Origin: Candidatus Kuenenia stuttgartensis
GTDB lineage: Bacteria; Planctomycetota; GCA-002687715; CAIWVZ01
Assembly: GCA_945860915.1 (NCBI GenBank)
Contig: CAMARR010000009.1
Location: 1 to 41,033, forward strand
Length of the DNA stretch: 41,033 nt
Direction: 5' to 3'
This document shows positions 8,187-14,936 of this stretch, piece after piece. Positions within the stretch are counted from its first letter, which is position 1; each line of letters begins with the position of its first letter. Below the pieces are notes generated by a model. It ran no database searches and was not told the origin of the DNA. It worked only from the letters and a program-made list of their open reading frames with translations. The position numbers and the translations under genes were made by a program.

Positions 8187-9223
8187 AAGGGGCTACTCCT
8201 CGAGACAGCCGGGCACGAACCCTTAACACCTACACGCACCTGTTCTCCGATCTTCGCCGATGTGGCGGAATTGGCAAAAAACGCTGACGCTCCTACTTTG
8301 AGCCCCAAGCGATACTTGCCTTCTCGAAACCACGAAGAAGTTACGTCGGCGACTACCCCATTCGGGTCACCAAGCACCAGGTCATCAGGCCGAATCACAA
8401 CATCTACGTCATCGCCACGCGGTACATCCGACAGCGATAACACGCCGAGGCATGTCTCAACACGGCGGCCATCGAGCAAACGACCCTTGAGCAGCGTTGC
8501 CTCTCCGAGGAACTGAGCAACCGCTGCACTGTCCGGGTGGTTCCAAAGAACTTCTGGAGTTCCAGTCTGCAAAAGTCGACCCGCGCTCATGATGCTGACC
8601 GCTTTCGCCATGGCAAATGCTTCGCGCTGGTCGTGCGTCACAAGCAAAACGGTTGATCCTGTTCGGCGAGTTAAAAGTCGGATGCAATCGCGAATCTCAT
8701 CTGCCGTGATCGGGTCGAGTGAAGCGGTTGGCTCGTCCAGAATCAAGAGGGCGGGCTCCGTCGCCACGGCTCTCGCAATTGCAAGTCGCTGACGTTCGCC
8801 ACCGGAGAGAGTGTCGGGCTTTCGAAGAGCGAGAGCTGTGAGACCAACCTCACCGAGCACGGTATTGATGCGGGAGTTGGCCTCGGTGGCGGTTACGCCC
8901 GCACACTTCAACACGAAAGCCAAGTGCTCCCTAACGTTAAAATGCGGCCACAATCCATGCCCTTGGAACACGAAGCCAACCCTTCGCTCTTCAGCTGGCA
9001 CTTCAGAATCCGCGGTGGCGACGACCGTTGTTCCGAGCGCGATCGCCCCTTCGCTCAAACGCACAAGACCGGCAACCGCGCGCAGAAGGGTCGTCTTGCC
9101 CGCGCCCGACGGCCCAATGAACGCGTGGGTCTCGCCTAAGCCGACCTCCACACTCATGTGCTGCACGAGCACGCGGGAACCCGCGCGAATCAACACCTCA
9201 CGAATGGAAACGGACGTGCCCAT
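8183..9223 (-). CDS. ABC transporter ATPase, FbpC/PotA-like
   Basis: The 346-residue ATPase shows Walker A 'GPSGAGKT', Q-loop 'FQGHGLWPH', signature 'LSGGERQRLAIARA', Walker B 'LLILDEPTASLD' and the switch histidine in 'LLVTHDQREA'. The C-terminal ~110 residues form a TOBE-like regulatory domain ('VVIRPDDLVLGDP'). Such ATPases drive import of ferric iron, polyamines, sulfate, molybdate or thiamine. The paired permease and binding protein favour the iron-like group. I chose the ATG at 9223, one base after the permease stop, because upstream codons lie inside the permease and lack family similarity. A purine-rich GAAAGGG motif precedes it. The stop overlaps the pentahaem cytochrome start. The ATPase is certain; the substrate is inferred. 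Confidence 0.93.
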   Translation of the reverse strand: MGTSVSIREVLIRAGSRVLVQHMSVEVGLGETHAFIGPSGAGKTTLLRAVAGLVRLSEGAIALGTTVVATADSEVPAEERRVGFVFQGHGLWPHFNVREHLAFVLKCAGVTATEANSRINTVLGEVGLTALALRKPDTLSGGERQRLAIARAVATEPALLILDEPTASLDPITADEIRDCIRLLTRRTGSTVLLVTHDQREAFAMAKAVSIMSAGRLLQTGTPEVLWNHPDSAAVAQFLGEATLLKGRLLDGRRVETCLGVLSLSDVPRGDDVDVVIRPDDLVLGDPNGVVADVTSSWFREGKYRLGLKVGASAFFANSATSAKIGEQVRVGVKGSCPAVSRSSPL

Positions 9224-9224
9224 C

Positions 9225-10802
9225 TCAGGTGCCCTTTCGGCGACGCAACAGCGCGTAGAACGAAACGGGTAAGGCCGCAAATGCGACCGCCATCAAACAG
9301 AGAGCTGAAACCTCAGCGTCGCGAGCATAGTGCACCATGTTAAAGATGCGAACTTGAACCGTTTCCATTCCTGGCGGATAGAGCAACAACGTGAGGTCGA
9401 GTTCGGTTATCGCCAAGGTGAACGCGATGACGATGCATGCGATGATGGATGATCGCATCATAGGAATCACGACACCCCACGTCCTTCGCATCCCGCTGGC
9501 CCCCGCCACGCGAGCGGCTTCTTCGGCTGAAGGATCAAGCGCCAAGAGTCCATCACGAAGGTCACGGACAACAATAGGCAGGAATCGGCCAGCGAGGCCG
9601 AGAACCAAAAGAATCAAGCCGGATCGATAGATGGCATCAAGGAGTGGCACATTGGAAACGTGCTTCCATGCGAGAATCGTGCCGACCCCTAGGACGAGGG
9701 GTGGCAATGCAATGGAAGCAGTCAGGAGTCGCTCTGAAATGGCGCCCTGACGTGCTGCGAAATGTCGCGCCAACGGCCATGCTGTAAGCAATACTACGAC
9801 CGTCGCGAGCATGGCGAAGATCAGCCCGTTTCCGAACGAAGCAGCAGTTCTAGAAAACACCACCTTGAACGGCGACGGTGCCGATGGGTTGCGAAGCGCC
9901 TCCTCGACGATCTTTGCGATCAACGCCCCGATCGGAACGATGACGCCACAGAGAACAGGGAACATCGCAATCGCTGTTCCAAGCCACCCAACGCGCTCAC
10001 GAGCCGTGCGGCCAGCCCCACCCATCGCTCCAGACCGAAACCACGGGTCGCCTAGAAGAGCTGCGGCGAGTGCCGCCGAAACGAGCAGAGGCAACACGAG
10101 AAGCGCACCCTCGCCTTGGCTTCGCTGAGAAAATGTGAAAAAGACGCGCTGCACCAATACAGGTGTGTCGAGAAGCGACGGAACCGCATACGCACCCGAT
10201 GCTAGGGCAAACACCAACGAGGCCGCCCCGGGAAGCGCTGTGAATCCAGCTGGTATGACTGCAACACGCAGGGCCGCCGATGACCCCCCAGCGAGCGTCG
10301 CCGAGGCGATCGCGTCGCGATCGAGGCGAGTCACGGCCGCCGCGACGGGCAACGCTACAAGCGGAAACAAGGCCAACGCCATGATCCAAGCGGGCCCAGG
10401 CCAGAACCCGGGGAATGCCGCAGCGCGAACATCAAGCGTCACACCTAAGGACGCGAGTGCCTCAGTCATCCAGCCCTGACGTCCGAATACGCGCATCCAT
10501 CCGATCGTCTGGACGTGGTGTGGAATCAACAAGGGAACTGCGGCTAACAGTGCGATCGCGCGATTCAACGGGAACGAATAACCACCAAGCAGAATCCCAA
10601 GAGGAAAGCCCAATACACACGCGAATACCGTAACGGTCGCCGCAAGCGCGAGCGTATTAAGCAGAAGTCGATGCAGCTCGGGATCAACCAGCGTGGCAAC
10701 AACGCCCCCTGCTGATGCTGCCTCAACTCCGATAAAGACAAGAGGCACAATCAGACAAAGGGAGGCCAACCCCCAAGCGACTGCTGCGCCCCGAATGCTC
10801 AT
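9225..10802 (-). CDS. ABC permease, fused FbpB-like
   Basis: The 525-residue protein is polytopic, with about 12 hydrophobic segments arranged as two binding-protein-dependent permease halves (~50-270 and ~320-520), as in FbpB/SfuB. The second half has a clear EAA loop, 'EEAARVAGASGMRRTWGVVIPMM'. The first has a weaker one, 'SATLAGGSSAALRVAVIPAG', which may dock the ATPase less tightly. It forms the inner-membrane channel of the importer. It overlaps the binding-protein gene upstream as ATGA and is one base from the ATPase gene. Single-chain two-half permeases are typical of ferric iron and related importers, and thiamine permeases share this layout. The family is confident; the substrate is unproved. 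Confidence 0.92.
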   Translation of the reverse strand: MSIRGAAVAWGLASLCLIVPLVFIGVEAASAGGVVATLVDPELHRLLLNTLALAATVTVFACVLGFPLGILLGGYSFPLNRAIALLAAVPLLIPHHVQTIGWMRVFGRQGWMTEALASLGVTLDVRAAAFPGFWPGPAWIMALALFPLVALPVAAAVTRLDRDAIASATLAGGSSAALRVAVIPAGFTALPGAASLVFALASGAYAVPSLLDTPVLVQRVFFTFSQRSQGEGALLVLPLLVSAALAAALLGDPWFRSGAMGGAGRTARERVGWLGTAIAMFPVLCGVIVPIGALIAKIVEEALRNPSAPSPFKVVFSRTAASFGNGLIFAMLATVVVLLTAWPLARHFAARQGAISERLLTASIALPPLVLGVGTILAWKHVSNVPLLDAIYRSGLILLVLGLAGRFLPIVVRDLRDGLLALDPSAEEAARVAGASGMRRTWGVVIPMMRSSIIACIVIAFTLAITELDLTLLLYPPGMETVQVRIFNMVHYARDAEVSALCLMAVAFAALPVSFYALLRRRKGT

Positions 10803-11911
10803 GCACGCGTCCTCATGCGAAAAATCGCTAAGCCGATCACGAGCGCGACAAGTCCGGCAAGAATGTAGGTCGGCCCGCGATCGGTCGCGCCCGACACCGC
10901 TTCATTCGGATTGGATCCGATGAAAATTTTTCCTAGGTCATCGGGAGCGCCTTCTAGGACTTGCGAAACACTTTCCCAGTCCACCACCATGACCTTTAGA
11001 TCTTCGAAGCCTTTCACGTGTTCGGGCCGCGGCACACCCGGATGAAGGGGAATTTGAGCGGAGCGGCCCTTTGCCAGCTCTGCCTCCGTCTCGGGCCGGA
11101 GGATCCAGTCAATGAGTGCTTGGGCTTCGCTCACATGCGGAGCGCCCTTCATCATCATCACCGTGTTCGGAATGAGGACGACGCCAACGTCATTCGGACC
11201 CTGATCCGGATAAATTACGCCCACCGGCTTTCCGTCAAGGACGGCCGCGTGGGCGTCATCCGTGTCGGTCATTCCGAATGGGCGCCCGCCATCGGCAACT
11301 TCTCGCATAGCGGGTGCGTTGCCTTTTTCAAAGCGCGTACCGTTAGCAAGCACCTCGCGGAAGTACTTGAACATGCCTTCTTTGCCATCACGCACCCCCA
11401 GAATCGCGGCGTGAGTAAGTGTCGTTCCAAAGAGCGGCTTTGACATCACACAGGTCCCTCGCCAACGAGGGTCCGCGAAGTCGGCGATGCGCGAAGGCGC
11501 TGTCGAAATAGCAGCAGCCTTGGTATTGACGACGATTACTCGGCCGCGCGCGCCGAATCCTGTCCAAAGTCCCGTCGCGTCCTTAAACGCGGGAGGAATC
11601 GTGGCCGCATTCGCCGAAACATAAGGAGCAAGAAGGCCTTTCCTTGCGAGTCGGATGGTCTGTCCGCACTCATTGTTCCAGAACACGTCGGCTCGCGTGG
11701 CCCCCGCCTCGGCGATCAAACGATTGACAAGGCCGACGGTCTTGTTGTCTTCAGTGTCAGACACCGCAGCGACGCGGATGCCGGTGGCCTTCTCGAATGC
11801 CTTAAGAATGGGCTCTGCGTGCTCGAAGTCGGTGCTCACATAGACCGTGACGCTCCGGTCCTGAGCGACGACAGCCATTGCTACGAGGCAAAATGCGATC
11901 AGTACACGCAT
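10799..11911 (-). CDS. Periplasmic solute-binding protein with C-terminal anchor
   Basis: The 370-residue protein has a signal peptide ('MRVLIAFCLVAMAVVAQ') and an FbpA/FutA-like binding-protein fold: 'VTVYVSTDFEHAEPILKAFE', 'DVFWNNECGQTIRLARKGLL', 'GVIYPDQGPNDVG' and 'IPLHPGVP' are typical stretches. The tyrosine pair that binds iron in FbpA is not obvious. An acidic 'MTDTDDAH' lies in the substrate region instead. The C-terminus carries an extra hydrophobic segment (~348-364, 'ILAGLVALVIGLAIF') followed by RMRTRA, so it looks membrane-anchored at both ends of its life. I chose the ATG at 11911, not one 46 codons upstream, because GGAG lies six bases before it and the signal peptide starts there. 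It is the first gene of the coupled transporter operon. Iron or another metal is the likely ligand, by inference. Confidence 0.85.
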   Translation of the reverse strand: MRVLIAFCLVAMAVVAQDRSVTVYVSTDFEHAEPILKAFEKATGIRVAAVSDTEDNKTVGLVNRLIAEAGATRADVFWNNECGQTIRLARKGLLAPYVSANAATIPPAFKDATGLWTGFGARGRVIVVNTKAAAISTAPSRIADFADPRWRGTCVMSKPLFGTTLTHAAILGVRDGKEGMFKYFREVLANGTRFEKGNAPAMREVADGGRPFGMTDTDDAHAAVLDGKPVGVIYPDQGPNDVGVVLIPNTVMMMKGAPHVSEAQALIDWILRPETEAELAKGRSAQIPLHPGVPRPEHVKGFEDLKVMVVDWESVSQVLEGAPDDLGKIFIGSNPNEAVSGATDRGPTYILAGLVALVIGLAIFRMRTRA

Positions 11912-11958
11912 GGGGTTCTCCGAGATGCAGCAAATGCCATGCCCCCGCCGCAAGGCAG

Positions 11959-12002
11959 GTTGATGAGGCGGAATTGCCGGGCAAACAAGACGGTTCATCA
12001 AC
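11959..12002. repeat. 8-base inverted repeat upstream of transporter operon
   Basis: GTTGATGA at 11959-11966 and TCATCAAC at 11995-12002 are perfect reverse complements separated by 28 bases. The repeat sits 48-91 bases upstream of the solute-binding protein start, in the only sizeable gap (154 bases) of the region 5696-14410. It could be a bipartite operator for a dimeric regulator or a leader hairpin. It does not look like a Fur box. Confidence 0.45.
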
Positions 12003-12065
12003 GGAAGGAGGTTCCATTGGGGAACGCTGTCGCGGGATAGTAACGCCAACGGGACGAGCCGCGTG

Positions 12066-13376
12066 CTACTTGTGCTCGATCTTGGGCCAGTACTTCTTGA
12101 AGTCGAAGGTTGGCGAGTTATCGGCGTCGTGACAGCGCTGACACGAGGATGTTGTCACTTTGCCGCCCGGCGTTTTGGCCATGGCCTCGACGTGATCCGA
12201 TCCTGGCCCATGGCAAGACTCGCAATTGACGTCGCGGTGCTGCGGAGTGGTCGTGGCGTCCACGTATCCCGACTCTACCCCCCAACCCGTGACATGACAC
12301 TTTGCACACTCGGGATCGGCTTCGTCCTTCGTGTCGACGAGGGTGGCGAATGCCCGTTGATGAGGCGTTGGCTTGAGCTTTGCATGGATGTCGTCGTGGC
12401 ACTCGATGCAACGTTGATCACCCACATACTTCTGAACGCTCGGAAGCCGCCCGATCTTCGTTGCGAGCAACTCCTCGCGAACCGTCGTCCGATAACGGTC
12501 AAGCAGTGCGTCCATGGTCTCGGTGCCCGGACGTGATTCTTCAAGCCGCAGTCCCTCATACTTATTGAGCGATGGCGTCCAAAGAGCGATGTTCCGCCCC
12601 TTGGAACCCGCGACAAAAATGCGGGTGGCGGGATTCCGAGGTTCCAGATACCCAGGGGCATCAGCGTGACCCGGGACAAGGAGATCCGTTTCATGTCGAC
12701 GATCGACGGGAATCGCCGCTGCGATCCCCGCGGCCTCCTCGTCGGGTCCGTTAAATACGACGAGAATCCGCCCCTTCGGAAGCGTCGGGAACATCTCGGC
12801 CAATGAAGTCGCCGCGGGCTTTACCTTCACACCGGTTGCGAGGCCAAGCTTTCCAATAAGCCCGACGACCGTTACCCCTGCAGACTCAAGTCGAACTGAC
12901 GGGACAAGTCCGAGCTCCGTGGCTTCGACATTTGCCAACACCCACGGAAACGGTGCCAACATTCTCATGTCGCGCAGCACCGGTAGGCCGAGAAGAAACT
13001 CGCCGGGCCCCGGAACGAGGGCTGCGTAGTTCATGTCAGCGAGAGCAAGCAGAAAAGTCTCGAGCTTCACCTCCTGCTGCCTTCCGCCCTCGGTCACGAG
13101 GTTGCCGCACGAGATGGCCTCAACGGAGCGGCCGCCGTGCCGGAGCTCAGCCAACGCGTGCGCCCGTCGATGAATGCCGCCTAGGGCCGGTTTTGAGCAG
13201 CCACAGGGCCTTATGAAGCCCTTCTCGTTGCCCGTTATGGCGACGAGAGGCGCCGCGGGTCGCGATGACGGCGCCGGTCGCGTAGTTACCGGATCCTGTT
13301 GCTTACAGCTCGAAACCGGTGCCAGCGTCGTCGCTGCCACGCACAACACGACAAGAGGGGCCGCAACTCTCCACAT
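12066..13376 (-). CDS. Tetrahaem lipoprotein with phosphoesterase-like domain
   Basis: The 436-residue protein has a lipoprotein-type signal peptide (Cys24 after 'APVSS'). Residues ~44-280 resemble the 5'-nucleotidase/UshA metallophosphoesterase domain, with 'RPCGCSKPALGGIHRRA' (55-71). The catalytic motifs are lost: where GD and GNHE are expected there are 'SCGNLV' (89-94) and 'PGPGEF' (122-127). Four haem sites follow: CIECH 323-327, CAKCH 357-361, CESCH 385-389 and CQRCH 412-416, with spare histidines such as 'HDDIHAK' and 'TPHQRAF' as likely distal ligands (cytochrome c554 type). It should be a periplasm-facing electron carrier. It lies 11 bases after the DUF1573 gene and 154 bases before the transporter operon. 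Haem sites are certain; the phosphoesterase ancestry is fairly confident. Confidence 0.88.
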   Translation of the reverse strand: MWRVAAPLVVLCVAATTLAPVSSCKQQDPVTTRPAPSSRPAAPLVAITGNEKGFIRPCGCSKPALGGIHRRAHALAELRHGGRSVEAISCGNLVTEGGRQQEVKLETFLLALADMNYAALVPGPGEFLLGLPVLRDMRMLAPFPWVLANVEATELGLVPSVRLESAGVTVVGLIGKLGLATGVKVKPAATSLAEMFPTLPKGRILVVFNGPDEEAAGIAAAIPVDRRHETDLLVPGHADAPGYLEPRNPATRIFVAGSKGRNIALWTPSLNKYEGLRLEESRPGTETMDALLDRYRTTVREELLATKIGRLPSVQKYVGDQRCIECHDDIHAKLKPTPHQRAFATLVDTKDEADPECAKCHVTGWGVESGYVDATTTPQHRDVNCESCHGPGSDHVEAMAKTPGGKVTTSSCQRCHDADNSPTFDFKKYWPKIEHK

Positions 13377-13387
13377 TCGGCGAACTC

Positions 13388-14410
13388 CTACTTACAAAAA
13401 GCGTAGAAGTAGACGAGGAGTCGCTCCTCACCTTTGCAGTTGGTTGAAATGGTAAGCGTTCCGCGCTGGTAGCCTTTTTTCAGGTCCTTACCCGGACGGA
13501 TGATTACCTTGTAAGCGGAGCCAGCCTTTACTTCTTCGACGGTCCCCGTGAATGCACCTTCGGGATCGAAGCGAAGGCTCTCGATCTTCAGATCAGGATT
13601 CCCCGACTTGTCGACGAGAACCTCGCGCAACGAGTCGCCGCCCGCCGTCACGTTTCCGAAGTTAAATGTTCGCGGCGTCACGTTGACTTCGCCTTCGACG
13701 AGCGCGGTCACGGGAACGGTGATGACCGCTTGGGACGTCAGTGTGGTCGCGATGGACAAGTTGGCGCGCAATGCGCCGACTGGAAGGTCCCCTTCGATTT
13801 TAACACTGACTTTGTACAGACGTGCTCCGGTTGCTCCTTCAACAGGAAGCACCGTGGCTTTAACCTGGGAGAAGTCGGGGCGCACGTCCCTGACGTCGGC
13901 GGACACTCCGGGCCCGACGAGGATGTCGAAGGTTTGAGCCTCAGTGGCTTGTCCCTTGCGGATTCTGCCAAAGTTGACTTCTGTCACCGAAGTCTTGAAC
14001 GCCGCCGAGATTCGTCCGGTAAGCGATAGGTGGAGGTTCGGAGTCTCGGGATCGTCACTTCGCACATCGAGTGACTTCGTAATGAGCCCTTCGAAGGTAA
14101 GGGTGTTAAGTGTTGCCTTAATATCCAGCGTCTCTCCAGGCTTCACGAGATCGCGTTCTAGGGGCGCACTTGTGCACTGGCAGGACGCCGTGACTCCTTG
14201 AATCCTGAGGTCCTTTGTTCCACGGTTCTCAATCTTGAAAATGTGGGTAATCGTGCTGTTCTGAGAAGCCTCGCCGAAATCATATGCAGGACGGGCGCAG
14301 AATATCTTCCCAGACGGCGGGGTGGCGCCGGATCCGGGACGGGTCGCCTGGGCCGAAACGGGCGCGAGCAGGAAGGTCAGAACGGCAACGAACGGGACGA
14401 GTCTATTCAT
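13388..14410 (-). CDS. Secreted DUF1573 protein
   Basis: The protein (340 residues from the ATG at 14410) has a signal peptide ending near 'APVSAQA'. A DUF1573 domain follows: 'YDFGEASQNSTITHIFKIEN', then 'VTASCQCTSA' with the paired cysteines typical of the family, and 'VKPGETLDIKATLNT'. Two further Ig-like (hydin/ASPM-type) repeats follow: 'VNFGRIRKGQ' and 'FNFGNVTAGG' start them. These domains bind proteins or cell-surface material and have no known enzymatic activity. I prefer 14410 over the ATG at 14425 because GGAG lies seven bases upstream. It is probably the first gene of the cytochrome transcript, 11 bases before the tetrahaem lipoprotein gene. The pairing suggests a periplasmic assembly or docking role, which is inference. 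Confidence 0.87.
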   Translation of the reverse strand: MNRLVPFVAVLTFLLAPVSAQATRPGSGATPPSGKIFCARPAYDFGEASQNSTITHIFKIENRGTKDLRIQGVTASCQCTSAPLERDLVKPGETLDIKATLNTLTFEGLITKSLDVRSDDPETPNLHLSLTGRISAAFKTSVTEVNFGRIRKGQATEAQTFDILVGPGVSADVRDVRPDFSQVKATVLPVEGATGARLYKVSVKIEGDLPVGALRANLSIATTLTSQAVITVPVTALVEGEVNVTPRTFNFGNVTAGGDSLREVLVDKSGNPDLKIESLRFDPEGAFTGTVEEVKAGSAYKVIIRPGKDLKKGYQRGTLTISTNCKGEERLLVYFYAFCK

Positions 14411-14509
14411 GGGAACACTCCACATCTCAATGGCTTACGCATCGGCTGAAACGAGGCTCCCTCGGGAGGGGGTCTTGCAACAGGACTTCATCGAGCGCAC
14501 GATCAAATC

Positions 14510-14923
14510 ATGTTTCGATGGGTCACATTTGCGTTGTTACTGACAATGGTTGCCGGTTGCAGCCCGGAGATCGGTACCCCCGAGGGCGCGTACCGACTTT
14601 ACCTTAACTCGCTGGCCCACGGACGGCTCCGCGAGGCTTTTGATCTCTTGGATTCAGCGTCGCGGGAGGGCATCCCCCAAATCGAAGGCAATCCACCCGT
14701 AGCCGATCCCTTTGAGCGATTTGTGGCCCTGATGGGGTTTGGGGAGTCGGGCATTACTCCGTTGAGCCCCGCTACAGTGGAAAAAGCGAATCCGCGTCGG
14801 AAGGCCCTATCAGGTGATCAGGCCGACGTCGAGGTTGACACGCCGCAGGGATCGCCGGCCGTCATCCGAATGGTCCGCGAGGGCGTTGGATGGAAAGTCC
14901 ACTTAGACCTACGGCCGCGATGA
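14510..14923 (+). CDS. Small lipoprotein, NTF2-like
   Basis: The 137-residue protein has a lipoprotein signal peptide with lipobox 'VAGC' (Cys17). The mature part starts 'SPEIGTPEGAYRLYLNSLAHGRLREAFDLLD', which I read as the first helices of an NTF2/DUF4878-like domain. A 'VRMVREGVGWKVHLDL'-like end (residues ~120-134) fits the last strands of that fold. Such lipoproteins usually have unknown ligands. The gene diverges from the DUF1573 gene (99-base gap) and converges on the TPR membrane-protein gene (13-base gap), so it is probably monocistronic. There is no clear Shine-Dalgarno sequence before the ATG. The lipoprotein call is good; the fold is tentative. Confidence 0.72.
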   Translation: MFRWVTFALLLTMVAGCSPEIGTPEGAYRLYLNSLAHGRLREAFDLLDSASREGIPQIEGNPPVADPFERFVALMGFGESGITPLSPATVEKANPRRKALSGDQADVEVDTPQGSPAVIRMVREGVGWKVHLDLRPR

Positions 14924-14936
14924 CGCCTTCGCTCGC

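Noticed and set aside
12066..13376. Active 5'-nucleotidase
   Set aside because: The catalytic Asp/His motifs are replaced, so an active nucleotidase is not supported.
14457..14468. Near-palindrome CTCCCTCGGGAG in the DUF1573/lipoprotein gap
   Set aside because: The loop would be two to four bases with no T-run, and such strings are common in GC-rich DNA.
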